Assembly (NCBI GenBank): GCA_964648365.1 | Contig: CAZYLK010000269.1 | Span: 1 to 5,728 of the forward strand | Source of the DNA: SURF-32 sp964648365 | GTDB taxonomy: Bacteria > Planctomycetota > Phycisphaerae > UBA1845 | Direction: 5' to 3' | Length of the DNA: 5,728 nt | In this document: positions 1 to 5,021 of the stretch, in pieces | Numbering within the stretch: the stretch's first letter is position 1 | Layout: each line of letters begins with the position of its first letter | Notes under the pieces: generated by a model | Database searches by the model: none | What the model saw: the letters and a program-made list of their open reading frames with translations, nothing else | Told to the model about the DNA's origin: nothing | Program-made: the position numbers and the translations under genes

Positions 1-46
1 AAAAAAAGGAGAGAACCCCACTGGACGGCAGCACTCTTTCAGGTAC

Positions 47-64
47 GTGCCACCCGTGCCACCC
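47..64 (-). repeat. two tandem copies of GGGTGGCAC
   Basis: Read on the minus strand, positions 64-56 and 55-47 are two exact copies of GGGTGGCAC. They lie in the non-coding stretch downstream of the orphan gene. GGGTGGCAC-containing intergenic repeats are something I associate with planctomycete genomes, but that is recollection. The repeat itself is directly visible; its function is unknown. Confidence 0.6.
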
Positions 65-90
65 GCCGGCAAGTTCACGGGCCGGGGGGT
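61..90. repeat. imperfect hairpin, intergenic
   Basis: ACCCGCCGGC (61-70) can pair with GCCGGGGGGT (81-90) at nine of ten positions, with one G-G mismatch and a 10-base loop. It follows the 9-mer doublet directly and overlaps its last bases. No T-tract follows on either strand, so it is not a standard intrinsic terminator. It could be part of a dispersed REP-like element. Confidence 0.4.
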
Positions 91-143
91 CAGGAGGCAG
101 GAGTAGTGCGTCAAGCCAGGCAAGTGCCGTAACCGCGCAATGT

Positions 144-185
144 TCCCTACTCCCTCACTCCCTTACTCCCTTACTCCCTATTCCC
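144..185. repeat. degenerate octamer tandem repeat (TCCCTTAC), G-quadruplex-prone on the minus strand
   Basis: About five units of an 8-base repeat, consensus TCCCTTAC, run through this stretch; two adjacent units (159-166 and 167-174) are identical. Six CCC tracts sit at 145-147, 152-154, 160-162, 168-170, 176-178 and 183-185, separated by 4-5 bases. The minus strand therefore carries six GGG tracts with short loops, which fits the usual G-quadruplex pattern. RNA from the upstream minus-strand gene would carry these G-tracts just after its stop codon. That the structure forms, or ends transcription, is inference. Confidence 0.7.
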
Positions 186-186
186 A

Positions 187-205
187 CGCGACGCGAGGCG
201 TCGCG
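187..205 (-). terminator. perfect 8-bp hairpin touching the stop codon (terminator-like)
   Basis: CGCGACGC (187-194) and GCGTCGCG (198-205) are perfect reverse complements around a 3-base loop. The right arm abuts the stop codon (206-208) of the minus-strand orphan gene. No U-tract follows in the transcript; the next bases are the G-rich octamer repeat. It could be a non-canonical terminator or an mRNA 3' stabiliser. The hairpin is clear, the role is not. Confidence 0.4.
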
Positions 206-961
206 CTACGACCGGCTGGCGATCGCGGCGGCGAGCGGATTCACGACGGAGGGCACTACTTGTTCCACCGCCAGCTCGTCGCACACCTCGAAGAGGGTCG
301 ACGCCACTTCCACCAGCGACGTGGCGTTGCTGACGCCCCAGTACTGCCGGGCGGTCAGAAAAATGCTGATCGCCTGCTTCTCGAATTCGTCGCTGCGCAC
401 CTCGAAGGTATGGGTCCGCGACTTGACCTCCAGATAGGCCTGCAAGTCACACTCCGGGCGCAGGGCGATCCCCAGGTAGGGCTGAGCGTCGATGACGCGC
501 GCGGCCCGGTCCGCCATCAGAAACGCCGACAGCGGATGGTCCCGCCAGATGGTGTCCGCCAGCAGCAGGTCGTGGTTCCCGCGGTAGTCCAGGTCGAAAC
601 CGTACACCACGTCCATGTGGTCGTAATCGAGTTCGCTGAACGTCAGGTGATAGGGCGCCTGCTCCAGCACCAGCGACGTGAATTTTCGGACTTCGTCCAC
701 GCTCGGCGGGCTGGTGTGGCCCATCCGCAGACTCGACGCGTCCAGCCGGATCCAGCGCCTTCCGGTCTCCGAATCGCGATCCCCCTCCAGCAGCAGGCAA
801 CCGTCCTCGCGGCGGCGGAACCGGCACAGGTCTGGAAAATCCCGCCGGAGTCGCTCAAAAAAGTGCAGCACCGTTTCCCGCTCCAATGCCATGTCGAGCT
901 TCAGGAAAAGCCGCGCGCTGACGTAGAACTCGTCGCAGATCGCGCCCAGGTGAGCACTCAT
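206..961 (-). CDS. conserved hypothetical cytoplasmic protein, 251 aa
   Basis: I do not recognise a named family. The chosen start (ATG at 961, protein beginning MSAHLG) has GAGG seven bases upstream. An ATG twelve codons earlier is open but adds only a basic, non-coding-like stretch. There is no signal peptide or membrane helix, and five cysteines (residues 9, 46, 55, 171, 227) point to the cytoplasm. The N-terminus is helical, with a basic segment ERLRRDFPDLCRFRRR at 36-51. The middle is rich in acidic and aromatic residues, including DYDHMDVVYGFDLDYRGNHD at 112-131. Residues 172-210 read as alternating strands and a helix, ending ISIFLTARQYWG. Length and layout faintly recall the TIGR04255 group, and the C-terminal part resembles hypothetical proteins I associate with planctomycetes; both are weak. 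It is transcribed alone, divergently from the membrane-protein gene, from a promoter at 1017-1045. It is a real gene with unknown function. Confidence 0.85.
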   Translation of the reverse strand: MSAHLGAICDEFYVSARLFLKLDMALERETVLHFFERLRRDFPDLCRFRRREDGCLLLEGDRDSETGRRWIRLDASSLRMGHTSPPSVDEVRKFTSLVLEQAPYHLTFSELDYDHMDVVYGFDLDYRGNHDLLLADTIWRDHPLSAFLMADRAARVIDAQPYLGIALRPECDLQAYLEVKSRTHTFEVRSDEFEKQAISIFLTARQYWGVSNATSLVEVASTLFEVCDELAVEQVVPSVVNPLAAAIASRS

Positions 962-968
962 GGTCGAT

Positions 969-972
969 CCTC
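969..972 (-). promoter_or_regulatory. ribosome binding site of the orphan gene
   Basis: Minus-strand GAGG lies seven bases before the ATG at 961. The surrounding sequence CGAGGATC is the same as that before the Wzz-like gene (5026-5033). This decides the start of the 251-residue reading over the longer one. Confidence 0.6.
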
Positions 973-1016
973 GAACCGCGTATCGCCGACCGGCCAAGGC
1001 AGTCGAGCGTCATTCC

Positions 1017-1045
1017 ATTATTGTATGCGCAGGCGATGCTTTCAA
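1017..1045 (-). promoter_or_regulatory. sigma70-type promoter of the orphan gene
   Basis: On the minus strand TTGAAA (1045-1040, 5 of 6 to TTGACA) is followed after exactly 17 bases by AATAAT (1022-1017, 5 of 6 to TATAAT). This is one of the few AT-rich patches in a GC-rich intergenic region. Transcription would begin near 1010, giving a leader of about 50 bases before the ATG at 961. An overlapping TACAAT (1025-1020) would give a spacer of only 14 bases and is less likely to be the -10. Confidence 0.5.
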
Positions 1046-1331
1046 CCGCACGGCCACGGCGCCCCCCGATGCGCCGCCTGCGTCGCCGGCCGGACTTGAG
1101 CGATTCGCCGGGTTCCGCAAAGATGCCTCGTCCGCGCGCGTGGGCCGCGGCGGCCCGCCGGAGGACCGGCGAGTAAGGCTCGACCGGTCGGCCGGAAGGG
1201 CGCAGGCGACGACTTCCGACGGCAGGGACCGTCGCCGCACCCTTGACCCGGTCGGTTCCGCGGCCGAAAGGTACCCTGGCGCGGGCCGGCGGCATCCGCG
1301 AGCACCAGCACGGCGGTTCCAGGCGAAGACT

Positions 1332-2060
1332 ATGCAACCGATCATCTCCGGCACCTCAAGTGAACGTAAGGGACGCACGATTTTCATCACCATCATGCTC
1401 GTCGCCTTCAGCGCCTGGTACTTCTATGACGGCACGGTCAAGTACCCGAAGGACAACCTGTCCGCCGCCCGCGACGCCCTGAACCCGCGGCCGGAGGAAC
1501 TGCCGCCGATCAGCCCCGACATCCACCGGCAGACCGCGGCCAACATCGCACCCGGCGAACCCATCGACGCCGTCGTCGCGCGGCTGGGTCCGCCGGGCTG
1601 GCAGCATTCAGACGAACGGCGATGGTTCGCCCCCGGCGGACAGGTCAAGGTCACCGTTCGCAATGGGACCGTGTCGGACGCCGAGTGGATCGACGGCAAG
1701 TTCGACACGACCGTCCAGTTATGGATCGGCTCCATCATGGGCGTCCTTGGGTTCGCCATGCTGGTGCAGTTGGTACGGGTGCTGCGAACGCGGGTCGTGC
1801 TGGACGATAACGGGCTGCACCTGGGATCGAAGCCGCCGATCCCGTTCGACGCGATGTCCAAGATCGACGCGAGCCGCTACAAGGAGAAGGGATGGGTCAC
1901 GCTCTATCACTCGTCCGATGCCCGCGAGCGGCAGACACGGCTGGACTGTGACGTCATTGATCTGTTCCGGCCGATCATCGAGGCCATCTGCGCCCGCAAG
2001 AGCTGGGACAGTCCGTTGCCGCCGCCGCGCAAGGATGACGACGACGACGACGACGAATAG
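1332..2060 (+). CDS. two-helix membrane protein with SmpA-like and PH-like parts and a poly-Asp tail, 242 aa
   Basis: The function is unknown. I start it at ATG 1332 because the first membrane helix follows shortly after, AGGCGAA lies about eight bases upstream, and the open frame further upstream does not look like protein. Residues 16-32 form a helix (TIFITIMLVAFSAWYFY). Residues 33-127 are a probable extracytoplasmic stretch with GEPIDAVVARLGPPGW at 75-90, the phrase seen in SmpA/OmlA-type folds, followed by WFAPGGQVKVTVRNGTVSDAEW. Residues 128-150 form the second helix. Residues 152-222 alternate strands and end in a helix (RVVLDDNGLHLGSK, KGWVTLYH, DLFRPIIEAI), which suggests a small cytoplasmic PH-like domain. 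Seven Asp and one Glu end the chain, encoded partly by (GAC)6. The domain assignments are by motif shape only. It stands alone, divergent from the orphan gene and convergent with tatC. Confidence 0.85.
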   Translation: MQPIISGTSSERKGRTIFITIMLVAFSAWYFYDGTVKYPKDNLSAARDALNPRPEELPPISPDIHRQTAANIAPGEPIDAVVARLGPPGWQHSDERRWFAPGGQVKVTVRNGTVSDAEWIDGKFDTTVQLWIGSIMGVLGFAMLVQLVRVLRTRVVLDDNGLHLGSKPPIPFDAMSKIDASRYKEKGWVTLYHSSDARERQTRLDCDVIDLFRPIIEAICARKSWDSPLPPPRKDDDDDDDE

Positions 2061-2090
2061 CCCCCCGACCTTGCGGCGCATCGCGGGGGG
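2061..2090. terminator. hairpin between convergent genes, terminator-like
   Basis: CCCCCCG (2061-2067) pairs with CGGGGGG (2084-2090), starting at the base after the stop codon of the plus-strand gene. The 16-base loop contains TGCGGCGCA, which can form a short inner stem. No T-tract follows on either strand, so it is not a textbook intrinsic terminator, but its position between two converging genes fits a transcription end or 3' stabiliser. I see nothing else convincing in the remaining bases to 2156. Confidence 0.45.
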
Positions 2091-2156
2091 AACGAGGCTA
2101 TTCCGGCGCTGACGCGCAGGCCGCCGAGCCATCCGACGCGAGACGGCCCAAGGCGG

Positions 2157-3182
2157 TCAATCGCCCCCGGCGGGATCGGGCGACTGCTCTGCCCGCCGCG
2201 CGAACAGCAGCCCCAGTTCGAACAGCAGGTACATGGGCACTGCCAGCATGATCTGGCTGATCACGTCCGGCGGCGTGAGGACGGCCGCGACGATGAGCAC
2301 CCCAAGGGCGACGTACTTTCTGCCCGCCGCCAGCTCGCCTGCGCTGACGACGCCCAGCCGCGTCACCACGTACACCACGATCGGAAGTTCAAACGACACA
2401 CCGAACGCAAGCATGAGCATCAGCACGAACGACATGTAGAAGTCGATCGCGAACTGGCTCTGAATGAATGAGCCGCCGGCGCCATGCTCGAGCCGCACGG
2501 ATTCCACGCCGTCGGCCCGGCCCAGGTTCAGACGGCCGGTCGCCTCGTTGAACCAGATCTGGCCGACCGCCGGTTTCGCCGGATCGCGCCGGACGACGGG
2601 AATCGTGACCACGGGAATCGGTTCCTCAGTCGCGGCATCGCCGGCCGCCGCCACCGGGGGCGGCGCGAGGTCGGCGTAGCTCTCGTTAAAGCTGATGAAG
2701 TAGCCCAGGACGACGGGCAAAACCGCAAAGTACAGAAACAACACGCCGGCAGCGAACAGCACAATCGAGGGGAGCAGATGCCGCCGCACCGCCTTCTGCT
2801 CGCGCGGGTAAAGCCCGCTGGCCACGAACCGCCAGAGTTCCCGCAGGATCATCGGCATCGCGAGGATGATGCCCGCCAGAAGCGCCACCTTCAGGTAGAC
2901 CATGAACCCCGCCTGCGGGGAAAGCGACTGCAATTGCGGGGGCAGGCCGCTGGCGATCTGCTGCTCGAACAACGGCTGGCACAGGATGAACTGGATCCGC
3001 TTGGCGAAGATGAGGCTGACGACGACGCCGGCAACGACCCACACCAGCGCCCGGATCAGGCACGAGCGCAGCTCCTCCAGGTGGTCGCCGAACGGCATCC
3101 GCGACTGCTCCATGTAACTCGTGTCGTCGGAGTGCGGCCGTCGGCGCCGCGCCGGCGTGGTTGAATCCCGTTCATCGGGCAT
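2157..3182 (-). CDS. tatC: Sec-independent protein translocase TatC, with large periplasmic insertion
   Basis: TatC is the inner-membrane receptor of the twin-arginine pathway, which exports folded proteins. The 341 residues align by eye with E. coli TatC: HLEELR at 34-39 (E37 and R39 match E15 and R17, which contact the signal peptide), LYPRE at 124-128 (E128 matches E103), FGVSFELP at 260-267 (E265 matches E170), and LTPPDVISQ at 302-310 followed by AVPMYLLFELG. Six helices fit at about 42-60, 96-116, 137-162, 247-273, 287-303 and 308-328. Most TatC proteins have about 250 residues; the excess is about 70 residues between helices 3 and 4 (roughly 170-240) plus a basic N-terminus. The start is uncertain: ATG 3182 has no Shine-Dalgarno sequence, while ATG 3098 (MPFGDHLEELR) has GGAG nine bases upstream. 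tatA and tatB are not in the window. Confidence 0.97.
   Translation of the reverse strand: MPDERDSTTPARRRRPHSDDTSYMEQSRMPFGDHLEELRSCLIRALVWVVAGVVVSLIFAKRIQFILCQPLFEQQIASGLPPQLQSLSPQAGFMVYLKVALLAGIILAMPMILRELWRFVASGLYPREQKAVRRHLLPSIVLFAAGVLFLYFAVLPVVLGYFISFNESYADLAPPPVAAAGDAATEEPIPVVTIPVVRRDPAKPAVGQIWFNEATGRLNLGRADGVESVRLEHGAGGSFIQSQFAIDFYMSFVLMLMLAFGVSFELPIVVYVVTRLGVVSAGELAAGRKYVALGVLIVAAVLTPPDVISQIMLAVPMYLLFELGLLFARRAEQSPDPAGGD
3108..3111 (-). promoter_or_regulatory. candidate ribosome binding site for an internal tatC start
   Basis: Minus-strand GGAG sits nine bases before the ATG at 3098, which would begin the protein at MPFGDHLEELR, close to where other TatC proteins begin. The first in-frame ATG (3182) lacks any purine-rich site. 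If used, this start would give a 313-residue protein. Confidence 0.3.
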
Positions 3183-3194
3183 GGGCCGGGATTC
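3163..3194. repeat. perfect 8-bp inverted repeat spanning the tatC start
   Basis: GAATCCCG (3163-3170) and CGGGATTC (3187-3194) are perfect reverse complements with 16 bases between. The first tatC ATG (3182-3180) lies in the loop. The right arm overlaps the -10 box of the tatC promoter. In DNA it could be an operator; in read-through RNA from the upstream gene it would form a hairpin around the ATG. Confidence 0.55.
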
Positions 3195-3219
3195 TAAAAA
3201 TGGCGCGCAGGAGGGTCAA
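3191..3219 (-). promoter_or_regulatory. sigma70-type promoter of tatC
   Basis: On the minus strand TTGACC (3219-3214, 5 of 6) and TAGAAT (3196-3191, 5 of 6) are separated by exactly 17 bases. The -35 box includes the TGA stop of the upstream Wzz-like gene. Transcription would begin near 3184-3183, one or two bases before the ATG at 3182. The transcript would then be leaderless for that start, or carry a leader of about 85 bases for the ATG at 3098. TTTT just before the -10 adds to the local AT-richness. Confidence 0.55.
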
Positions 3220-5021
3220 CGCCGCCGGCGCAGGAGGCGCCACTGGGAGAGCATCGATACCGCAAACGTCAGCGCCGCGCCCAGCCCGCCCAGGCGCAAC
3301 TGGCTGGCCAGGTTGGCGGGGGCGTCGGCCGCGGCGACCTGCCGCAGTCGCAGCCCCTGACCGGCCGCGTCGTCCACGCGCTCGCTGCGCAGGGCCGACA
3401 TCTCGCGTTCGGTCTTGTCCACTTCGCGCACCACGTCCTGCAAGTGGAGCGATGCAAACTCAGCGGCCAGGCTCTCGCGCAAAAAATCGGCGGTCAGATC
3501 GCTGGAGACGTTCAAATCGTCCTGCATCTCGATCAGATGGGTCGCCACGTCGTCATACGCAAGCCGCGCGTCCTGCAAGCGGACCTCGGCTTCGGCCAGC
3601 ACCCGGGCGTGCTCCTTCGTGGCTCGCTCCAGCGCTTCTGCCGCCAGCTTCTCGTCGATGAGCGCAACCGCGTCGCGAACCCGGCGGTCCAGACGGCGAC
3701 TCGTGCGCAGGGCCGCGTCCACGCTCAGGGAGGGCCGCCGGGAAACGAGCAGGCTGAACCGGTCATGCACGTCCCGCAGCGATTCACGACCACGGACGAC
3801 GTCCGATTCCAGCACGTGCAGGCGCGAGTCCGCCTCGCCACCGCCCAGATCGCGCGTCCGCGTCTGGAGGTTGGACAGCGTCTTGCCGGCGTGAAAGAGA
3901 AACTCGCTCTGGATCGACTCCACCCGACCCAGCAGGTCAAACAGCTCGCCCGACAAGGGCTGGGGTTGCAGCGACTTCAGCGTCAGGAACTGCTGCGTCC
4001 AGACCTCCGAAAACGCCGTCACCCGATCCTCGTACGCCTCCGCCTCGATCTGAATCAGCTCCAGTTCGACCTGCAAGCCGGCATTCGTCGTGCGACGCAG
4101 TGCGGCGGCAATCACCTCGATGAACCGCTGCGCCGTGGTGTTCAGTTCGTCAACGACCGGCGCCGTCGCCTGCCAGTCCTCCAGCGCGACGGACCTGAGG
4201 TCGGCCAGCTCGGCGGTGAGCTGGGCCAGATCCTGTTGGAGGGACTCGTCGGAGGCGATGGCGTCAGCGCGAACTTCCGCCCGGACCGACGCCCGCGTCG
4301 GCGCCGGCTGCGCCTTGAGCTCACGCAGATGAAGCGCACTGCTGCGAAGCGCTTCCCGTGCGGCCTCAAACTCGGTTCGGCCCTCACGCCAGCGGGCGAG
4401 CAATTCGTCGCGCCGCTGCCCGGGATTTTCCAGCGACGTTCGCGCGATGGAGTCGATGACGCGCTGTTCGGCCGCGTTCAACCGGTCGTGCAAATCGTCG
4501 AGCCGCGTCTTGAGCCACAGCTCGCGTGGCCCGGGCCGCGCCGCGGATTCGTCGAGCGTCGTCATAAACGATTCCGCCAGCGTCCGGGCGGCCTCCGTAG
4601 CAGCCTGCCGATCGGACGCGACGACGCTGAGCCGTAAAAGGTCTGCCGCGGGCGACTCCACCGCGAAGGAGACCTCCTGCGCGGCGGTCTGCTCCAGCAC
4701 GAACTCATTCAAGCGGAGCCGCAACGCCGCTGCGGCCGCGGGCGACGGATTCTCAAGCTGCATCAGAGCGGTGGACCGGTACTCGAAACCCCCTGCCAGC
4801 GCGATGGCAGCGCCCACCGCCAGCGCGGCCAGGGCCGAGAACGCCACGCCCGGCGCGACGCGCTCCAGCCGTTCGCCCTCACCGAAGCGCCGGTGAATCT
4901 CGGTCGCGGCGGTCAGATCGTCCAGCGTGTGGCGCAGCCGCGGGCGACGCGACGTATCGCGCGGGCGAGGCCTTCGCGCGTCAGTCTGAACGGTGCCGGA
5001 GGAGGCGGCGCTGCGGGTCAT
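3216..5021 (-). CDS. Wzz/GumC-like coiled-coil membrane protein (polysaccharide copolymerase type), 601 aa
   Basis: The layout is that of polysaccharide chain-length determinants: a basic cytoplasmic N-terminus (1-54), a helix at about 55-77, a long extracytoplasmic region, and a second helix at about 577-594 ending in LLRRRR. After the first helix come EYRSTALMQLENP (80-92) and then ADLLRLSVVASDRQAATEAA (126-145), a strand-helix pair like the Wzz domain's usual pattern. Residues 165-560 are mostly charged heptad-like helix with repeated E/R/L/A, hence coiled coil. There is no Walker motif, so no fused tyrosine kinase, and no cysteine, as expected outside the cytoplasm. The proline-rich motif normally found before the last helix is barely present (ADAPANLAS, 565-573), so a divergent or repurposed member is likely. 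The start at 5021 has GAGG seven bases upstream and overlaps the reductase stop as ATGA. Its last bases form the -35 box of the tatC promoter. Family confidence is moderate; the gene itself is sure. Confidence 0.8.
   Translation of the reverse strand: MTRSAASSGTVQTDARRPRPRDTSRRPRLRHTLDDLTAATEIHRRFGEGERLERVAPGVAFSALAALAVGAAIALAGGFEYRSTALMQLENPSPAAAAALRLRLNEFVLEQTAAQEVSFAVESPAADLLRLSVVASDRQAATEAARTLAESFMTTLDESAARPGPRELWLKTRLDDLHDRLNAAEQRVIDSIARTSLENPGQRRDELLARWREGRTEFEAAREALRSSALHLRELKAQPAPTRASVRAEVRADAIASDESLQQDLAQLTAELADLRSVALEDWQATAPVVDELNTTAQRFIEVIAAALRRTTNAGLQVELELIQIEAEAYEDRVTAFSEVWTQQFLTLKSLQPQPLSGELFDLLGRVESIQSEFLFHAGKTLSNLQTRTRDLGGGEADSRLHVLESDVVRGRESLRDVHDRFSLLVSRRPSLSVDAALRTSRRLDRRVRDAVALIDEKLAAEALERATKEHARVLAEAEVRLQDARLAYDDVATHLIEMQDDLNVSSDLTADFLRESLAAEFASLHLQDVVREVDKTEREMSALRSERVDDAAGQGLRLRQVAAADAPANLASQLRLGGLGAALTFAVSMLSQWRLLRRRR

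Larger units (their letters stand above)
962..1331. other. divergent intergenic region with GC-rich hairpins
   Basis: These 370 bases separate two divergent genes. The left part holds the orphan gene's promoter and ribosome binding site. The plus-strand frame of the membrane-protein gene stays open through here, but the translation is a monotonous R/A/P/G-rich string typical of GC-rich non-coding DNA. Self-complementary elements cluster at 1142-1156 (GGGCCG, loop CGG, CGGCCC), 1157-1170 (GCCGG, loop AGGA, CCGGC) and 1181-1190 (CGACCGGTCG). A TTGACC at 1243-1248 could be a plus-strand -35, but no acceptable -10 lies at the right distance, so the promoter of the membrane-protein gene is not located. 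Confidence 0.5.

Noticed and set aside
1..16. A-tract at the window edge as the T-tract of a minus-strand terminator
   Set aside because: No stable hairpin lies directly upstream of it on the minus strand, and the sequence is cut by the window edge.
140..1099. Plus-strand open frame of 319 codons opposite the orphan gene
   Set aside because: It is the antisense shadow of a better gene. Its translation is Arg/His/Gln/Val-rich with no domain, and it has no ribosome binding site. Its first residues come from the octamer repeat.
1096..1124. TTGAGC with AAAGAT 17 bases later as a plus-strand promoter
   Set aside because: The -10 matches only three of six positions; chance matches this weak are common.
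960..1331. In-frame N-terminal extension of the plus-strand membrane protein
   Set aside because: The translation is low-complexity R/A/P/G, it would overlap the orphan gene's start and promoter, and ATG 1332 fits the first membrane helix.
2484..3164. Plus-strand open frame of 226 codons opposite tatC
   Set aside because: Antisense shadow of a certain gene, with His/Arg/Gln-rich composition and no motif.
3444..4637. Plus-strand open frame of 397 codons opposite the Wzz-like gene
   Set aside because: A mirror of heptad-rich coding DNA at high GC; the Gln/Arg/Leu-rich product has no domain.
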